Origin: Neotabrizicola shimadae
Lineage (GTDB): Bacteria; Pseudomonadota; Alphaproteobacteria; Rhodobacterales; Rhodobacteraceae
Assembly: GCF_019623905.1 (NCBI RefSeq)
Contig: NZ_CP069370.1
Location: 2,108,001-2,172,000, forward strand
DNA length: 64,000 nt
Direction of reading: 5' to 3'
A program made the position numbers and the translations under genes. This document shows, in pieces, positions 1 to 7,314 of this stretch. The notes beneath the pieces are model-generated. The model saw nothing but the letters and a program-made list of their open reading frames with translations. It had not been told where the DNA came from and did not search any database. The stretch's first letter is position 1. Every line of letters begins with the position of its first letter.

Positions 1-639
1 ATAGATGTGGGGTTCCTTGCGCTTCATCAGCGTGCCCATGAACACCAGAAGGAACGCCACCCAGACCACGGTGATCAGGATGTCCACGTACCACACCGGC
101 TCGGCATATTCCTTGCCCTGGGTCGCGCCCAGCACATAGCCCGAAGCCGCCAGCACGATCACCAGCTGCCAGCCCCAGAACACGAACCAGCCCAGCGAAC
201 CGCCCCACAGCCGCGTCGCGCAGGTGCGCTGCACGATGTAGAACGCGCTCATGATCAGTGCGTTGCCGCCAAAGGCGAAGATCACCGCACTCGTGTGCAG
301 CGGGCGAAGCCGTCCGAAGTTCAGGTAGCCCTGCGCCCATTCGAAATTCAGCGCCGGAAAGGCCATCTGGAAGGCGATGACCACCCCCACCAGAAAGCCC
401 ACCACACCCCAGAAGGCGGTGGCAATCGCCCCGGCCCGCACGACCGAGTCGAAATATTCGTTCTGGTTCACGCTCTTCGCATCACCGATGCCCCGCAGCA
501 CCACCACGAATGTGATGCCGGCGGCCAGCATGACGGTCAGCGCGTTCACCATATAGGCCAGATCGCGCGCATAGTTGGCCGCGATCGCTGCAAGAAGCGC
601 GATCAGGCCAAGCGCGACCAGCTTCAGGTAATCCCACAT
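1..639 (-). CDS. ccoN: cbb3-type cytochrome c oxidase subunit I, N-terminal part (cut by window edge)
   Basis: Catalytic heme-copper subunit of the high-affinity cbb3 terminal oxidase in the inner membrane. The reverse strand reads open from an ATG at 639 to the window edge (213 codons), beginning [17 protein letters not shown] and running through several hydrophobic segments. [18 protein letters not shown] in the second half contains the conserved His expected to bind low-spin heme b, and the CcoN-type segments [15 protein letters not shown] and [14 protein letters not shown] are present. The 3' part and the expected ccoOQP lie outside the window. It is divergent from uspA and has a perfect FNR box about 105 bases upstream, so induction under low oxygen is expected. 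The family call is firm. Confidence 0.95.
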   Translation of the reverse strand, partial: MWDYLKLVALGLIALLAAIAANYARDLAYMVNALTVMLAAGITFVVVLRGIGDAKSVNQNEYFDSVVRAGAIATAFWGVVGFLVGVVIAFQMAFPALNFEWAQGYLNFGRLRPLHTSAVIFAFGGNALIMSAFYIVQRTCATRLWGGSLGWFVFWGWQLVIVLAASGYVLGATQGKEYAEPVWYVDILITVVWVAFLLVFMGTLMKRKEPHIY

Positions 640-743
640 GTTGCGTCCCTTCGTCTTGTGGCGCAGTCGTCCCAGTCCGATTCTAGGGATCGCTGCGCAC
701 TTTTCGACTGGTCCGCTTGTCGCGGCAGGCGGGGCCAGACACC

Positions 744-757
744 TTGATCCATATCAA
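744..757. promoter_or_regulatory. FNR/FnrL box for ccoN
   Basis: TTGATCCATATCAA is a perfect FNR dyad (TTGAT-N4-ATCAA). Its centre (750.5) would sit at -41.5 of a leftward start site near 709. The hexamer at the matching -10 position (reverse strand of 716-721) reads GACAAG, a weak match. This is a class II activator arrangement for ccoN; FnrL itself is encoded at 2256-3002. Confidence 0.8.
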
Positions 758-775
758 CCTTTCTTGCGCCGCGTG

Positions 776-789
776 TTGACTCGGGTCAA
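776..789. promoter_or_regulatory. FNR/FnrL box and promoter for uspA
   Basis: TTGACTCGGGTCAA is a perfect dyad with TTGAC/GTCAA half-sites, one step from the TTGAT/ATCAA consensus. Its centre (782.5) is exactly 41.5 bases upstream of a predicted start at 824, placed from a TAGATT -10-like hexamer at 812-817. That gives a 22-base leader before the uspA ATG, a class II FNR-dependent promoter. Confidence 0.72.
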
Positions 790-845
790 GGTCGCGTCAC
801 CCTGCCGCAGCTAGATTGCCGGCATCGCTCAGGAAGGAGACCGCC

Positions 846-1694
846 ATGGGCTACAAAACCATCCTCACCGTTGCCACGAACCCCGAAAAGGTTCAGGCCG
901 CCATTGCCGATGCCGCCCGGCTCTGCACCGCGCATGATGCCCATCTCGATGTGCTCTCGCTGGGAATCGACCGCACGCAGGTCGGATACTCCTATGTCGG
1001 CACCGGCGCCGTGATGATCGAAGCCGCGATGGAACGCGCCGAAACCGACGCCCGCGACATCGAAAAGGCGGTGAAGGCCGCGCTCGATCAGCAGGGACCC
1101 GAGCTGCGCTACGGCACCGATACCGCCGTGGCCCAGATCGGCTCGCTGACCGAGATCGTCGCCCAGCGCGCCCGCTTCGCCGATCTCATCGTGCAGCCCC
1201 GCCCCTATGGCAAGGACCAGGGCGCCGAGGCCGAGGCCGTGGTGGAAGCCGCGATGTTCGAAGGCCAGTCGCCGGTTCTCGTGCTGCCCGAGGGCGGCCT
1301 TGGCGACCGCGTCTCGCCGCGCCGCGTCGTCATCGCCTGGAATCAGGGCCGCGAGGCGATGCGCGCCGTCCGCCTGGCCCTGCCCTTCCTGATCGACGCC
1401 GATGTCGTGAACATCGCCGTCATCGACCCGCCGACCCACGGCCCGGAACGCTCCGATCCCGGCGGGCTCCTCTGCCAGATGCTGGTGCGCCACGGCGTGA
1501 AGGCCGAAGTCTCGGTGCTCGCCAAGACCCTGCCCCGCACCTCCGACGTCCTGGCCCGGCATGTCGAGGACCAGGCCGCCGACCTCCTGGTGATGGGCGC
1601 CTACGGCCATTCCCGCTTCCGCGAAGCCATCCTCGGCGGCACCACGCGCAACATGCTGGAACAGGCGAAAGTCCCGGTCCTGATGGCGCACTGA
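846..1694 (+). CDS. uspA: universal stress protein (tandem UspA domains)
   Basis: Cytoplasmic universal stress protein of 282 residues, consistent with two fused UspA modules of about 140 residues. The first begins MGYKTILTVATN; the second begins near PRRVVIAWNQG and ends with the UspA signature LLVMGAYGHSRFREAILGG followed by VPVLMAH. I chose ATG 846 over an upstream TTG at 816 because AGGAAGGAGA lies 5 bases ahead of it and homology starts there. It sits between ccoN and fnrL, as in Rhodobacter, with its own FNR box at 776-789, so it is probably an oxygen-limitation gene. The ligand (ATP or other) cannot be decided by eye. Confidence 0.9.
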   Translation: MGYKTILTVATNPEKVQAAIADAARLCTAHDAHLDVLSLGIDRTQVGYSYVGTGAVMIEAAMERAETDARDIEKAVKAALDQQGPELRYGTDTAVAQIGSLTEIVAQRARFADLIVQPRPYGKDQGAEAEAVVEAAMFEGQSPVLVLPEGGLGDRVSPRRVVIAWNQGREAMRAVRLALPFLIDADVVNIAVIDPPTHGPERSDPGGLLCQMLVRHGVKAEVSVLAKTLPRTSDVLARHVEDQAADLLVMGAYGHSRFREAILGGTTRNMLEQAKVPVLMAH

Positions 1695-1708
1695 CCCCGC
1701 GCGCTCCC

Positions 1709-1728
1709 GCCCCGGCGAAAGCCGGGGC
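1709..1728. terminator. GC-rich hairpin repeat after uspA
   Basis: GCCCCGGC-GAAA-GCCGGGGC is an 8-base perfect stem with a GAAA tetraloop, 15 bases after the uspA stop. There is no T tract. The identical hairpin recurs at 1833-1852 and 62787-62806, so it is a dispersed repeat that may also act as a terminator or mRNA-end stabiliser. Confidence 0.5.
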
Positions 1729-1766
1729 CTCCGCCGCCGCGAAGCGCCCACACCCCGGCACACGCT

Positions 1767-1789
1767 TCCCTCCCCCTCGTGGGGAGGGA
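1767..1789. repeat. hairpin TCCCTCCCC/GGGGAGGGA
   Basis: Nine-base perfect inverted arms (1767-1775 and 1781-1789) around a 5-base loop, in the uspA-fnrL gap. It is one of several unrelated small hairpins stacked there. Confidence 0.6.
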
Positions 1790-1832
1790 TGGGGAGGGGG
1801 GCTTTCCCCCAACGCAAGCCCCAACAGCCCCC

Positions 1833-1852
1833 GCCCCGGCGAAAGCCGGGGC
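1833..1852. repeat. second copy of the GCCCCGGC-GAAA-GCCGGGGC hairpin
   Basis: Identical over 20 bases to 1709-1728 and 62787-62806, including the GAAA loop. Confidence 0.65.
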
Positions 1853-1930
1853 CTCGATCCCCCTAGCGCCCACGGCCCCAGCACGCCGATCACCCCGACC
1901 AGCGCCGCCGCCATGGCACCCATGATCCTG

Positions 1931-2047
1931 CCGAACGGCTGGACCGGAAACCGCGCCCGCCGCCTCGGCCTTCATCGGCCCGGTCGGCTCTTCCAGCGTC
2001 AGCAAAACCCCGGTCTGCGCCTTCTCGCGCTCCACGACCGCAGCCTG
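1931..2047 (-). pseudogene. relic of an adenine-specific DNA methyltransferase C-terminal domain
   Basis: In the gap between uspA and fnrL the reverse strand has a short stretch, directly after an in-frame stop, translating as AAVVEREKAQTGVLLTLEEP followed by TGPMKAEAAG. This strongly resembles the segment (REKAQxGxxITLxxPTxPMxxEAAxAG) I associate with the C-terminal domain of site-specific DNA methyltransferases. After about 35 residues the similarity stops and the frame dissolves into repeats. No start codon, ribosome-binding site or remaining domain is visible. The alternative is an unrelated chance frame; the motif match is from memory. Confidence 0.45.
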
Positions 2048-2107
2048 TCACCGCCACGGCTACGCACAGGTTAGCCGCGCCCCACCGGCCTGCCAATCCC
2101 GCCGTAG

Positions 2108-2127
2108 GGTGCGTGCTCGCACGCACC
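2108..2127. repeat. GGTGCGTGC hairpin repeat
   Basis: GGTGCGTGC-TC-GCACGCACC forms a 9-base perfect stem, preceded by GTAG. The same 24-base unit, starting at its GTAG, is at 62748-62771, and related GTAGGGTGCGCATTCATTGC units lie at 62658-62682 and 63005-63029. Confidence 0.65.
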
Positions 2128-2137
2128 ACCCCCCAGG

Positions 2138-2217
2138 ACAATCCTTAAGTCCAAGTTAATCCGCCCGGACAACCCATTGGAATCATTGGACTCACCCAAG
2201 CGTCCGAGCTCGGACGC
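2138..2217 (-). repeat. stop-codon-associated palindromic repeat, copy A
   Basis: First of four related elements (others at 24418-24499, 53587-53660, 63087-63165). Read on the reverse strand it begins with the perfect 18-base palindrome GCGTCCGAGCTCGGACGC (2200-2217), continues through CAATGGGTTG, and ends in TTAACTTGGACTTAAGGATT. It lies 38 bases past the fnrL stop. Orientation relative to the upstream gene is the same in all four copies. A role as 3'-end structure is inferred. Confidence 0.8.
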
Positions 2218-2255
2218 CCCCGGATGCCCCCCGGATGCCCTTGCGGCCCGGCGGG

Positions 2256-3002
2256 TCAGACGAGGAAGCCCCCGTCGCTGTCGTCGCCCGTCTCCTCCAG
2301 GAGCAGGTCGAAGTTCGGCACCTGGATGTGGCGCTTGCCCTCCAGCTCGATCACCCCGTCCTTCTTCAGGGCACTGATCTGCCGGCTGACCGTCTCCAGC
2401 GTCAGGCCCAGGTAATCGGCCATCTCCTCGCGGGTCAGCGGCAGATCGAACGCCAGCTTCCCCTTGGCCGAGCGCAGCTTGAGGCTCGCGTCCCGCCGCG
2501 CGATGATCGCCAGAAGCGAGGCGATCTTCTCCCGCGCGGTCTTGCGGCCCAGAAGCAGCATCCACTCCCGCGCCGCATCCAGCTCGTCCAACGTCATCTC
2601 CAGGAGCCGCTGGGCAATATGCGGGGTCGAGGACATCATCTCCTCGAACGGCTTCTTGCGGAAGCAGCACATCACCAGGTCGGTGGTGGCCGTCACGTCA
2701 TAGGCCGCGACCTGCCGGCCGGGACGGCCCACGAAATCCGACGGCAGCAGAAGGCCCACCATCTGCCGGCGGCCATCCTCCATCGTCTGGGTCAGCGTGG
2801 CGATGCCCGAGACCACCGAGGCCACGAAGTCCATCCGGTCGCCCGACCAGATGACCGTCTGCCCCGCCTGGTAGCTGCGGTAGTATTTCATCTGCTCCAG
2901 CCGGAGGAGTTCGTCCGTTTCGCAGCGGGCACAGACCGCGCGGTGCCGGATCGGGCAATCGCCGCAATCATGCGCCGACATCTGGGGATCGTGATGGGCC
3001 AT
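2256..3002 (-). CDS. fnrL: oxygen-sensing Crp/Fnr-family transcription regulator FnrL
   Basis: Global anaerobic regulator that binds TTGAT-N4-ATCAA sites when its oxygen-labile [4Fe-4S] cluster is intact. From the chosen ATG it has 248 residues, the usual FnrL length. The N-terminus carries Cys13, Cys16, Cys24 and Cys27 (DCGDCPIRHRAVCARC) and a further Cys pair in VMCCFRKK, supplying cluster ligands. The C-terminal helix-turn-helix LGLTLETVSRQISALKKDG has the Glu-x-x-Ser-Arg contacts typical of FNR. A longer frame could start at 3077, but homology begins at MAHHDPQ. An FNR box lies 14-27 bases upstream of this start, suggesting autoregulation. It is divergent from hemN; repeat copy A follows it. 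Confidence 0.96.
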   Translation of the reverse strand: MAHHDPQMSAHDCGDCPIRHRAVCARCETDELLRLEQMKYYRSYQAGQTVIWSGDRMDFVASVVSGIATLTQTMEDGRRQMVGLLLPSDFVGRPGRQVAAYDVTATTDLVMCCFRKKPFEEMMSSTPHIAQRLLEMTLDELDAAREWMLLLGRKTAREKIASLLAIIARRDASLKLRSAKGKLAFDLPLTREEMADYLGLTLETVSRQISALKKDGVIELEGKRHIQVPNFDLLLEETGDDSDGGFLV

Positions 3003-3015
3003 TCCCGCCTTCCGA

Positions 3016-3029
3016 TTGATCTGCGTCAA
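3016..3029. promoter_or_regulatory. FNR/FnrL box between fnrL and hemN
   Basis: TTGATCTGCGTCAA (half-sites TTGAT/GTCAA). Its centre (3022.5) is about 40.5 bases upstream of a hemN start site near 3063, placed from the excellent -10 hexamer TATCAT at 3051-3056. That is a class II activator position for hemN. The same box is within 14-27 bases of the fnrL ATG, where a bound dimer would obstruct fnrL transcription or lie in its leader. Confidence 0.78.
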
Positions 3030-3091
3030 GGTCGAGGGCCGCATCGCGCCTATCATGACAGGCAGCCCGGGTGTCACATCAAGTTAGGTGA

Positions 3092-4447
3092 ATGTCTTCC
3101 GATCCGCAACTTGCCCGCTTCGGGCTCTTCGACGCGCGTGTGCCAAGGTACACGAGCTATCCGACCGCCCCGCAGTTCGCGGGGGGCGTGGGACCGGGAG
3201 AATTCGTCCACTGGATCGAATCCATCCCCGCCGGGTCGGACATCTCGCTGTACCTGCATGTGCCCTTCTGCCGCAGGCTCTGCTGGTTCTGCGCCTGCCG
3301 GACGCAGGGCACGTCGTCCGACCTGCCCGTTCTGGCCTATGCCAAGACCCTGATCGCCGAGATCGCGCTGCTGAAGCGCCACCTGGCCCCCGGCGTACGC
3401 CTCAGCCGCCTGCATTGGGGCGGCGGGACGCCCACGCTTCTGCCCCCCGACAGCATCCGCGCGCTGGCAGCTGCCGTCTATGATGCGGTGCCGTTGGCCG
3501 AGGGCGCGGAATTCTCGGTCGAGATCGACCCGAACGAGGTGGACGAGGCGCGCCTTGACGCGTTGGCCGAGGCCGGGATGAACCGCGCCTCGATCGGGGT
3601 GCAGGACTTCGACCCCGAGATCCAGAAGACCATCGGCCGCGAGCAGGGTTATGAGCTGACCAAATCGGTCGCCGATGCCATCCGCGTCCGCGGCGTGAAA
3701 AGCCTGAACGCGGATATCCTTTACGGCCTGCCGCACCAGACCCGGTCGCGCATCTCTGATTCGGTCCAGAAGCTCCTGACCCTGTCGCCCGACCGGGTGG
3801 CGCTTTACGGCTATGCCCATGTGCCGTGGATGAGCCGGCGCCAGCAGATGATCCCTTCGGAATCCATGCCCACGCCCGAGGAACGGCTGGGTCTGTTCGA
3901 GACGGCGCGCGAGCTGTTCCTCTGGGACGGCTATGCCGAAATCGGCATCGACCATTTCGCCCGGCCCGAGGATGGCATGGCGGTGGCGCAGCGGCAGGGC
4001 ACGCTGCGGCGCAACTTCCAGGGCTACACCGACGACACCGCCCCGGTGCTGATCGGGCTCGGCGCCTCGTCCATCTCGCGCTTTCCACAAGGCTATGTGC
4101 AGAACGTCTCGGGCACATCGGATCACACGAAGGCCATCCGCGCCGGGCAGTTCTCTACCCATCGCGGCCATGCCTTCAGCGGCGAGGACGTGCTGCGCGC
4201 CCGCATCATCGAGGCGCTGATGTGCGATTTCCGCGTCAGCCGGGCCGAGATGCTGCGCGACCATCCGGTGACGCCCGAGCGGCTGGACAGCCTCTTCCGC
4301 GCCACAGCCGAGCAATTCCCCGGCATGGTCGAACTGGATGCCAACGGCCTGTCCATCCCCCTGAAGGCGCGGCCCCTGACCCGGATGATCGCGCGAACCT
4401 TCGACGCCTATGACCAGACCAAGGCGCAGCATTCCGCGGCGATCTGA
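3092..4447 (+). CDS. hemN: oxygen-independent coproporphyrinogen III oxidase
   Basis: Radical-SAM enzyme that decarboxylates two propionates of coproporphyrinogen III to give protoporphyrinogen IX without oxygen, needed for haem and bacteriochlorophyll synthesis in anoxia. 451 residues, typical for HemN. The cluster motif is Cys60, Cys64, Cys67, Cys69 in YLHVPFCRRLCWFCACR, preceded by the conserved Tyr54. The SAM-binding region follows (LHWGGGTPTLL), then SVEIDPNEV and DILYGLPHQT, with the HemN C-terminal domain at the end. The ATG at 3092 is supported by the family N-terminus (ARVPRYTSYPTAP); the ribosome site AGTTAGGTGA is weak. It is called hemZ in some Rhodobacter annotations. Expression is probably FnrL-dependent. 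Confidence 0.96.
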   Translation: MSSDPQLARFGLFDARVPRYTSYPTAPQFAGGVGPGEFVHWIESIPAGSDISLYLHVPFCRRLCWFCACRTQGTSSDLPVLAYAKTLIAEIALLKRHLAPGVRLSRLHWGGGTPTLLPPDSIRALAAAVYDAVPLAEGAEFSVEIDPNEVDEARLDALAEAGMNRASIGVQDFDPEIQKTIGREQGYELTKSVADAIRVRGVKSLNADILYGLPHQTRSRISDSVQKLLTLSPDRVALYGYAHVPWMSRRQQMIPSESMPTPEERLGLFETARELFLWDGYAEIGIDHFARPEDGMAVAQRQGTLRRNFQGYTDDTAPVLIGLGASSISRFPQGYVQNVSGTSDHTKAIRAGQFSTHRGHAFSGEDVLRARIIEALMCDFRVSRAEMLRDHPVTPERLDSLFRATAEQFPGMVELDANGLSIPLKARPLTRMIARTFDAYDQTKAQHSAAI

Positions 4448-4507
4448 GCGGGCTTTACACAGGCGATCCGGCGCGGCAGGCAGGGGCATCAATCCCGGAG
4501 CTGCGCC

Positions 4508-5632
4508 ATGACCACTGCCTTTCTCACCGACGAACGGGTCTTCTGGCACGGCGGCGGCGCCTATGCGCTGACCATGCCGGTGGGCGGGCCGATGGGCGGG
4601 CTGGTGCAGCCGCTGCCCACCGGCCTGCCGGAGAACCCCGAAACCAAGCGGCGGATGAAGAACCTGCTGGATGCGACGGGGCTTCTGCGCCAGCTTGCCG
4701 TCAGTTCGGCCGATCCGGCCAGCGACGAGGATCTGCGCCGCGTGCACCCGGAAAGCTACCTGTCCGAGTTCCGGCGGCTGTCGGCGGCTTCAGGTGGCGA
4801 ACTCGGCATCCGCACGCCCTTCCTGTCGGGCGGCTATGACCTTGCGGCCCTGTCGGCGGGGCTGGCGACCGAGGCGATGCGAAAGGTCACGACGGGAGAG
4901 GCACACAATGCCTATGCGCTGACCCGCCCGCCGGGGCACCACTGCCTGCCCGATTTTCCGAACGGCTTCTGCCTCTTGAACAACATCGCCATCGGCATCC
5001 GCGCCCTGCAGGCCGAAGGCCGCACCTCCCGCGTGGCGGTGGTGGACTGGGACGTGCACCACGGCAACGGCACCGAAGCGGTATTTCTGGCTGACCCCGA
5101 CGTGCTGGCGATCAGCCTGCACCAGGACCGCAACTACCCGATGGACACGGGCTTTGCCGAGCTGCGGGGCGAAGGCGCGGGGTTGGGCGCCAACATCAAC
5201 ATACCTCTGCCCCCCGGCCTGGGCCACCGCGGCTATCTGGCCGCGGTGGACCGCATCGTCCTGCCCGCGCTGTCACGCTTCCGTCCCGACCTGATCGTCG
5301 TCGCCTGCGGCTTCGACGCCTCTGCCATGGACCCGCTTGGGCGGATGCTGTGCACCGCCGAGACCTTCCGGCTGATGACGCGGTCCATGATGCAGGCGGC
5401 GGACGACCTGTGCGGCGGGCGCCTCGTGCTGGTGCACGAGGGCGGCTATTCCGAGGCGCATCTGCCCTTCTGCGGCCATGCCGTCATCGAGGAGCTGTCG
5501 GGCAGCGCGATCCGCGCGCCCGATCCGCTAGGCCCCACTCTGGACAAGCGCCAACCCGACGCGCGGTTCGACGCCTTTGCCAACGGCTGGATCGACGATC
5601 TTGCGCGGTTCCACGGGACATTTCCAGGCTGA
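4508..5632 (+). CDS. class II histone deacetylase-family amidohydrolase
   Basis: Zinc-dependent deacetylase of the HDAC/acetylpolyamine amidohydrolase superfamily, 374 residues. The catalytic His pair is in RPPGHHC (His144/145). The zinc ligands are in VVDWDVHHGNGT (Asp182, His184) and CGFDAS (Asp270). The transition-state Tyr is expected in VLVHEGGYS near the C-terminus. Bacterial class II members act on acetylated polyamines, proteins or other acyl-amines; the substrate here is unknown. GGAG lies 8 bases before the ATG. It follows hemN after a 60-base gap and may be cotranscribed, though nothing ties its function to haem synthesis. Confidence 0.9.
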   Translation: MTTAFLTDERVFWHGGGAYALTMPVGGPMGGLVQPLPTGLPENPETKRRMKNLLDATGLLRQLAVSSADPASDEDLRRVHPESYLSEFRRLSAASGGELGIRTPFLSGGYDLAALSAGLATEAMRKVTTGEAHNAYALTRPPGHHCLPDFPNGFCLLNNIAIGIRALQAEGRTSRVAVVDWDVHHGNGTEAVFLADPDVLAISLHQDRNYPMDTGFAELRGEGAGLGANINIPLPPGLGHRGYLAAVDRIVLPALSRFRPDLIVVACGFDASAMDPLGRMLCTAETFRLMTRSMMQAADDLCGGRLVLVHEGGYSEAHLPFCGHAVIEELSGSAIRAPDPLGPTLDKRQPDARFDAFANGWIDDLARFHGTFPG

Positions 5633-5757
5633 CCCGTAGGAAGCGGGGTTTCCCCCTGCACCCGCGAGGCGGATTTTCACAAAGGGGAAGCCGGCAACAA
5701 GCCGGGCCTTGACCTTGGCTTGCGCAATCCCTTGATGGGGCGGGACAGGAGTGCCCC

Positions 5758-6333
5758 ATGCCGCAGAAGAACCCCGAAGCCCTCGCCTTCCTTGCACAGC
5801 GTCGCAGCTATCCGTCCAAGGCGATGGTGCCGCCCGCGCCCTCCGAAGAGGAGGTGATGGGTCTGTTGACCATCGCCGCCCGCGTGCCCGACCATGGCAA
5901 GCTGGAACCGTGGCGCTTTGTTCTGCTGACAAAGCCCGCACTGGCACGGCTTGCCGATCTGGGTGAGGCGCGGGCCCACGAGTTGGGGGGCGACGAGGAA
6001 AAGGTCGCCAAGGGCCGCGGCCAGTTCGACCGCGGGCTGATCGCCGTGGCGGTGATCTTCTCGCCCAAGACATCCGACAAGGCGCCCGAGATCGAACAGC
6101 TTCTGTCCGCGGGCGCGCTCTGCCAGAACCTGTTGAATGCGGCAGAGGCTGCGGGCTGGGCCGCGAACTGGATCACCGGCTGGCCCGCGCATGACCCGGT
6201 CTGGTGCGAGCGCGCGCTTGGCTTGGCACCGCAGGAGCGGGTGGCGGGGTTCATCTACCTTGGCAGCGAGGGCGCGCCGGTGCCCGACCGCCCGCGCCCC
6301 GATGTGGCGCGCCTGACGACCGTGGCGCGATGA
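5758..6333 (+). CDS. nitroreductase-family FMN oxidoreductase
   Basis: Small (191-residue) NAD(P)H-dependent flavin enzyme of the YdjA type. Visible family features are RRSYPSKAM near the N-terminus (FMN phosphate-binding Arg/Ser), AARVPDHGKLEPWRF (the nitroreductase-fold loop) and the late segment AAEAAGWAANWITGWP. An AGGAG sequence stands 6 bases before the ATG. The stop overlaps the start of the next gene (ATGA at 6330-6333), so the two are translationally coupled. The physiological substrate cannot be told. Confidence 0.88.
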   Translation: MPQKNPEALAFLAQRRSYPSKAMVPPAPSEEEVMGLLTIAARVPDHGKLEPWRFVLLTKPALARLADLGEARAHELGGDEEKVAKGRGQFDRGLIAVAVIFSPKTSDKAPEIEQLLSAGALCQNLLNAAEAAGWAANWITGWPAHDPVWCERALGLAPQERVAGFIYLGSEGAPVPDRPRPDVARLTTVAR

Positions 6334-7058
6334 TCTGGTCCAGCTTCACCCTCGCCGTCGGCCAGATGGGCGACCCGCGCTTTCGCCGCGTGCTGTTCCT
6401 GGGCATCGCGCTGACCATCGCGCTCCTGTTCGGGGTCTATGCCCTGTTCCTCTGGGGCCTCGAGACCTTCACGCCAGAAACGCTGGAACTGCCGTGGATC
6501 GGCCCGGTCGGCGGGGTGCACACACTTCTGGGCTTTGGCTCTGCGCTGGTGATGATGGTGTTGTCGGTGTTCCTGATGGTGCCGGTGGCTTCGGCCTTCT
6601 CGGGCTTCTTCCTGGAAGACGTGGCGCGGGCGGTCGAGGAACGCCACTACCCCGGCCTGCCCCCCGTGCCGCGGCAGGGTTTGATGGACATGCTGATCGA
6701 CAACGCCAACTTCTTCGGCCTCATCATCGCAGTGAACGCCGTGGGCCTGATCTTCTACATCTTCGCCGGGCCCTTCGCGCCCCTGGTGTTCTGGGCGGTG
6801 AACGGCTTTCTCCTGGGGCGTGAATACTTCACGCTCGCCGCCATGCGCCGCATCGGCCGCCCCGCGGCCAAGGCGCTGCGCAAGCAGAATTTCTGGATGA
6901 TCTGGGGCGCCGGCATCCTGATGGCGGCACCGCTTTCGGTGCCGCTGGTCAACCTTCTGGTGCCGGTCCTGGGCGCTGCCACCTTCACCCACATCTTCCA
7001 CGCGCTGACCGGCGCGCGGCCGGTCACTGCTTCAGGGCGTCCCGGTTTTCCTGGATGA
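6330..7058 (+). CDS. EI24/CysZ-like integral membrane protein
   Basis: 242 residues with about four to five membrane helices: VLFLGIALTIALLFGVYALF (about 25-44), LLGFGSALVMMVLSVFLMVP, FFGLIIAVNAVGLIFYIFAG, PLVFWAVNGFLLG, and a C-terminal pair. Between them are the EI24/CysZ signatures ASAFSGFFLEDVARAVEERHYPG (residues about 89-111) and GREYFTLAAMRR. CysZ proteins are linked to sulfate uptake, but this branch is only described as an EI24-domain protein. It starts inside the stop of the nitroreductase gene, and its last 35 bases overlap the oppositely oriented DUF1467 gene. Confidence 0.8.
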   Translation: MIWSSFTLAVGQMGDPRFRRVLFLGIALTIALLFGVYALFLWGLETFTPETLELPWIGPVGGVHTLLGFGSALVMMVLSVFLMVPVASAFSGFFLEDVARAVEERHYPGLPPVPRQGLMDMLIDNANFFGLIIAVNAVGLIFYIFAGPFAPLVFWAVNGFLLGREYFTLAAMRRIGRPAAKALRKQNFWMIWGAGILMAAPLSVPLVNLLVPVLGAATFTHIFHALTGARPVTASGRPGFPG

Positions 7059-7314
7059 CGCCGTTGATGTCGAAATCCTCGACCGAGATCAGGCCCGAGG
7101 TGATGATCGCCGCAAAGACGATCCACAGCCCTACGGCGACCGCCGTGGTGATCTTGGCCTTGCGCGCGACCTGAAAATCCGCCGGCGCGCTGGCCGGCGT
7201 GCCGGGCACGATCACGCCTGCGTCGCGCTGGCTGGTAAAGCGCAGCGGCAGCACGATGAAGAAGGTCATCCACCAGATGACCGCGAACAGGACGATGGCG
7301 GCGGTGATCGTCAT
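7024..7314 (-). CDS. DUF1467 family membrane protein
   Basis: 96-residue protein with two membrane helices (TAAIVLFAVIWWMTFFIVLP at the N-terminus and TTAVAVGLWIVFAAIITSG later) separated by a short loop with RFTSQRDAG and VIVPGTPASAP. This is the alphaproteobacterial DUF1467 family of unknown function. The ATG overlaps the stop of the upstream epimerase gene by four bases, so the pair is coupled; this mce-DUF1467 arrangement is frequent in rhodobacteria. Its 3' end overlaps the EI24 gene on the opposite strand by 35 bases. Confidence 0.87.
   Translation of the reverse strand: MTITAAIVLFAVIWWMTFFIVLPLRFTSQRDAGVIVPGTPASAPADFQVARKAKITTAVAVGLWIVFAAIITSGLISVEDFDINGVIQENRDALKQ

Noticed and set aside
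7-747. Long open frame on the plus strand at the left edge
   Set aside because: It is the antisense of ccoN; the reverse strand gives a continuous, recognisable oxidase sequence and this frame reads as His/Arg-rich noise.
786-1817. 343-residue reverse frame over uspA
   Set aside because: Antisense of a clear UspA gene; composition (Gly/His/Arg-rich) is typical of high-GC shadow frames.
2224-2415. Small frames and tails translating the palindromic repeat
   Set aside because: Frames such as those containing SGRINLDLRIV come from the repeat itself and have no ribosome site.
3074-4747. 557-residue reverse frame over hemN and the deacetylase gene
   Set aside because: It spans two well-supported genes in the opposite direction and has no motifs.
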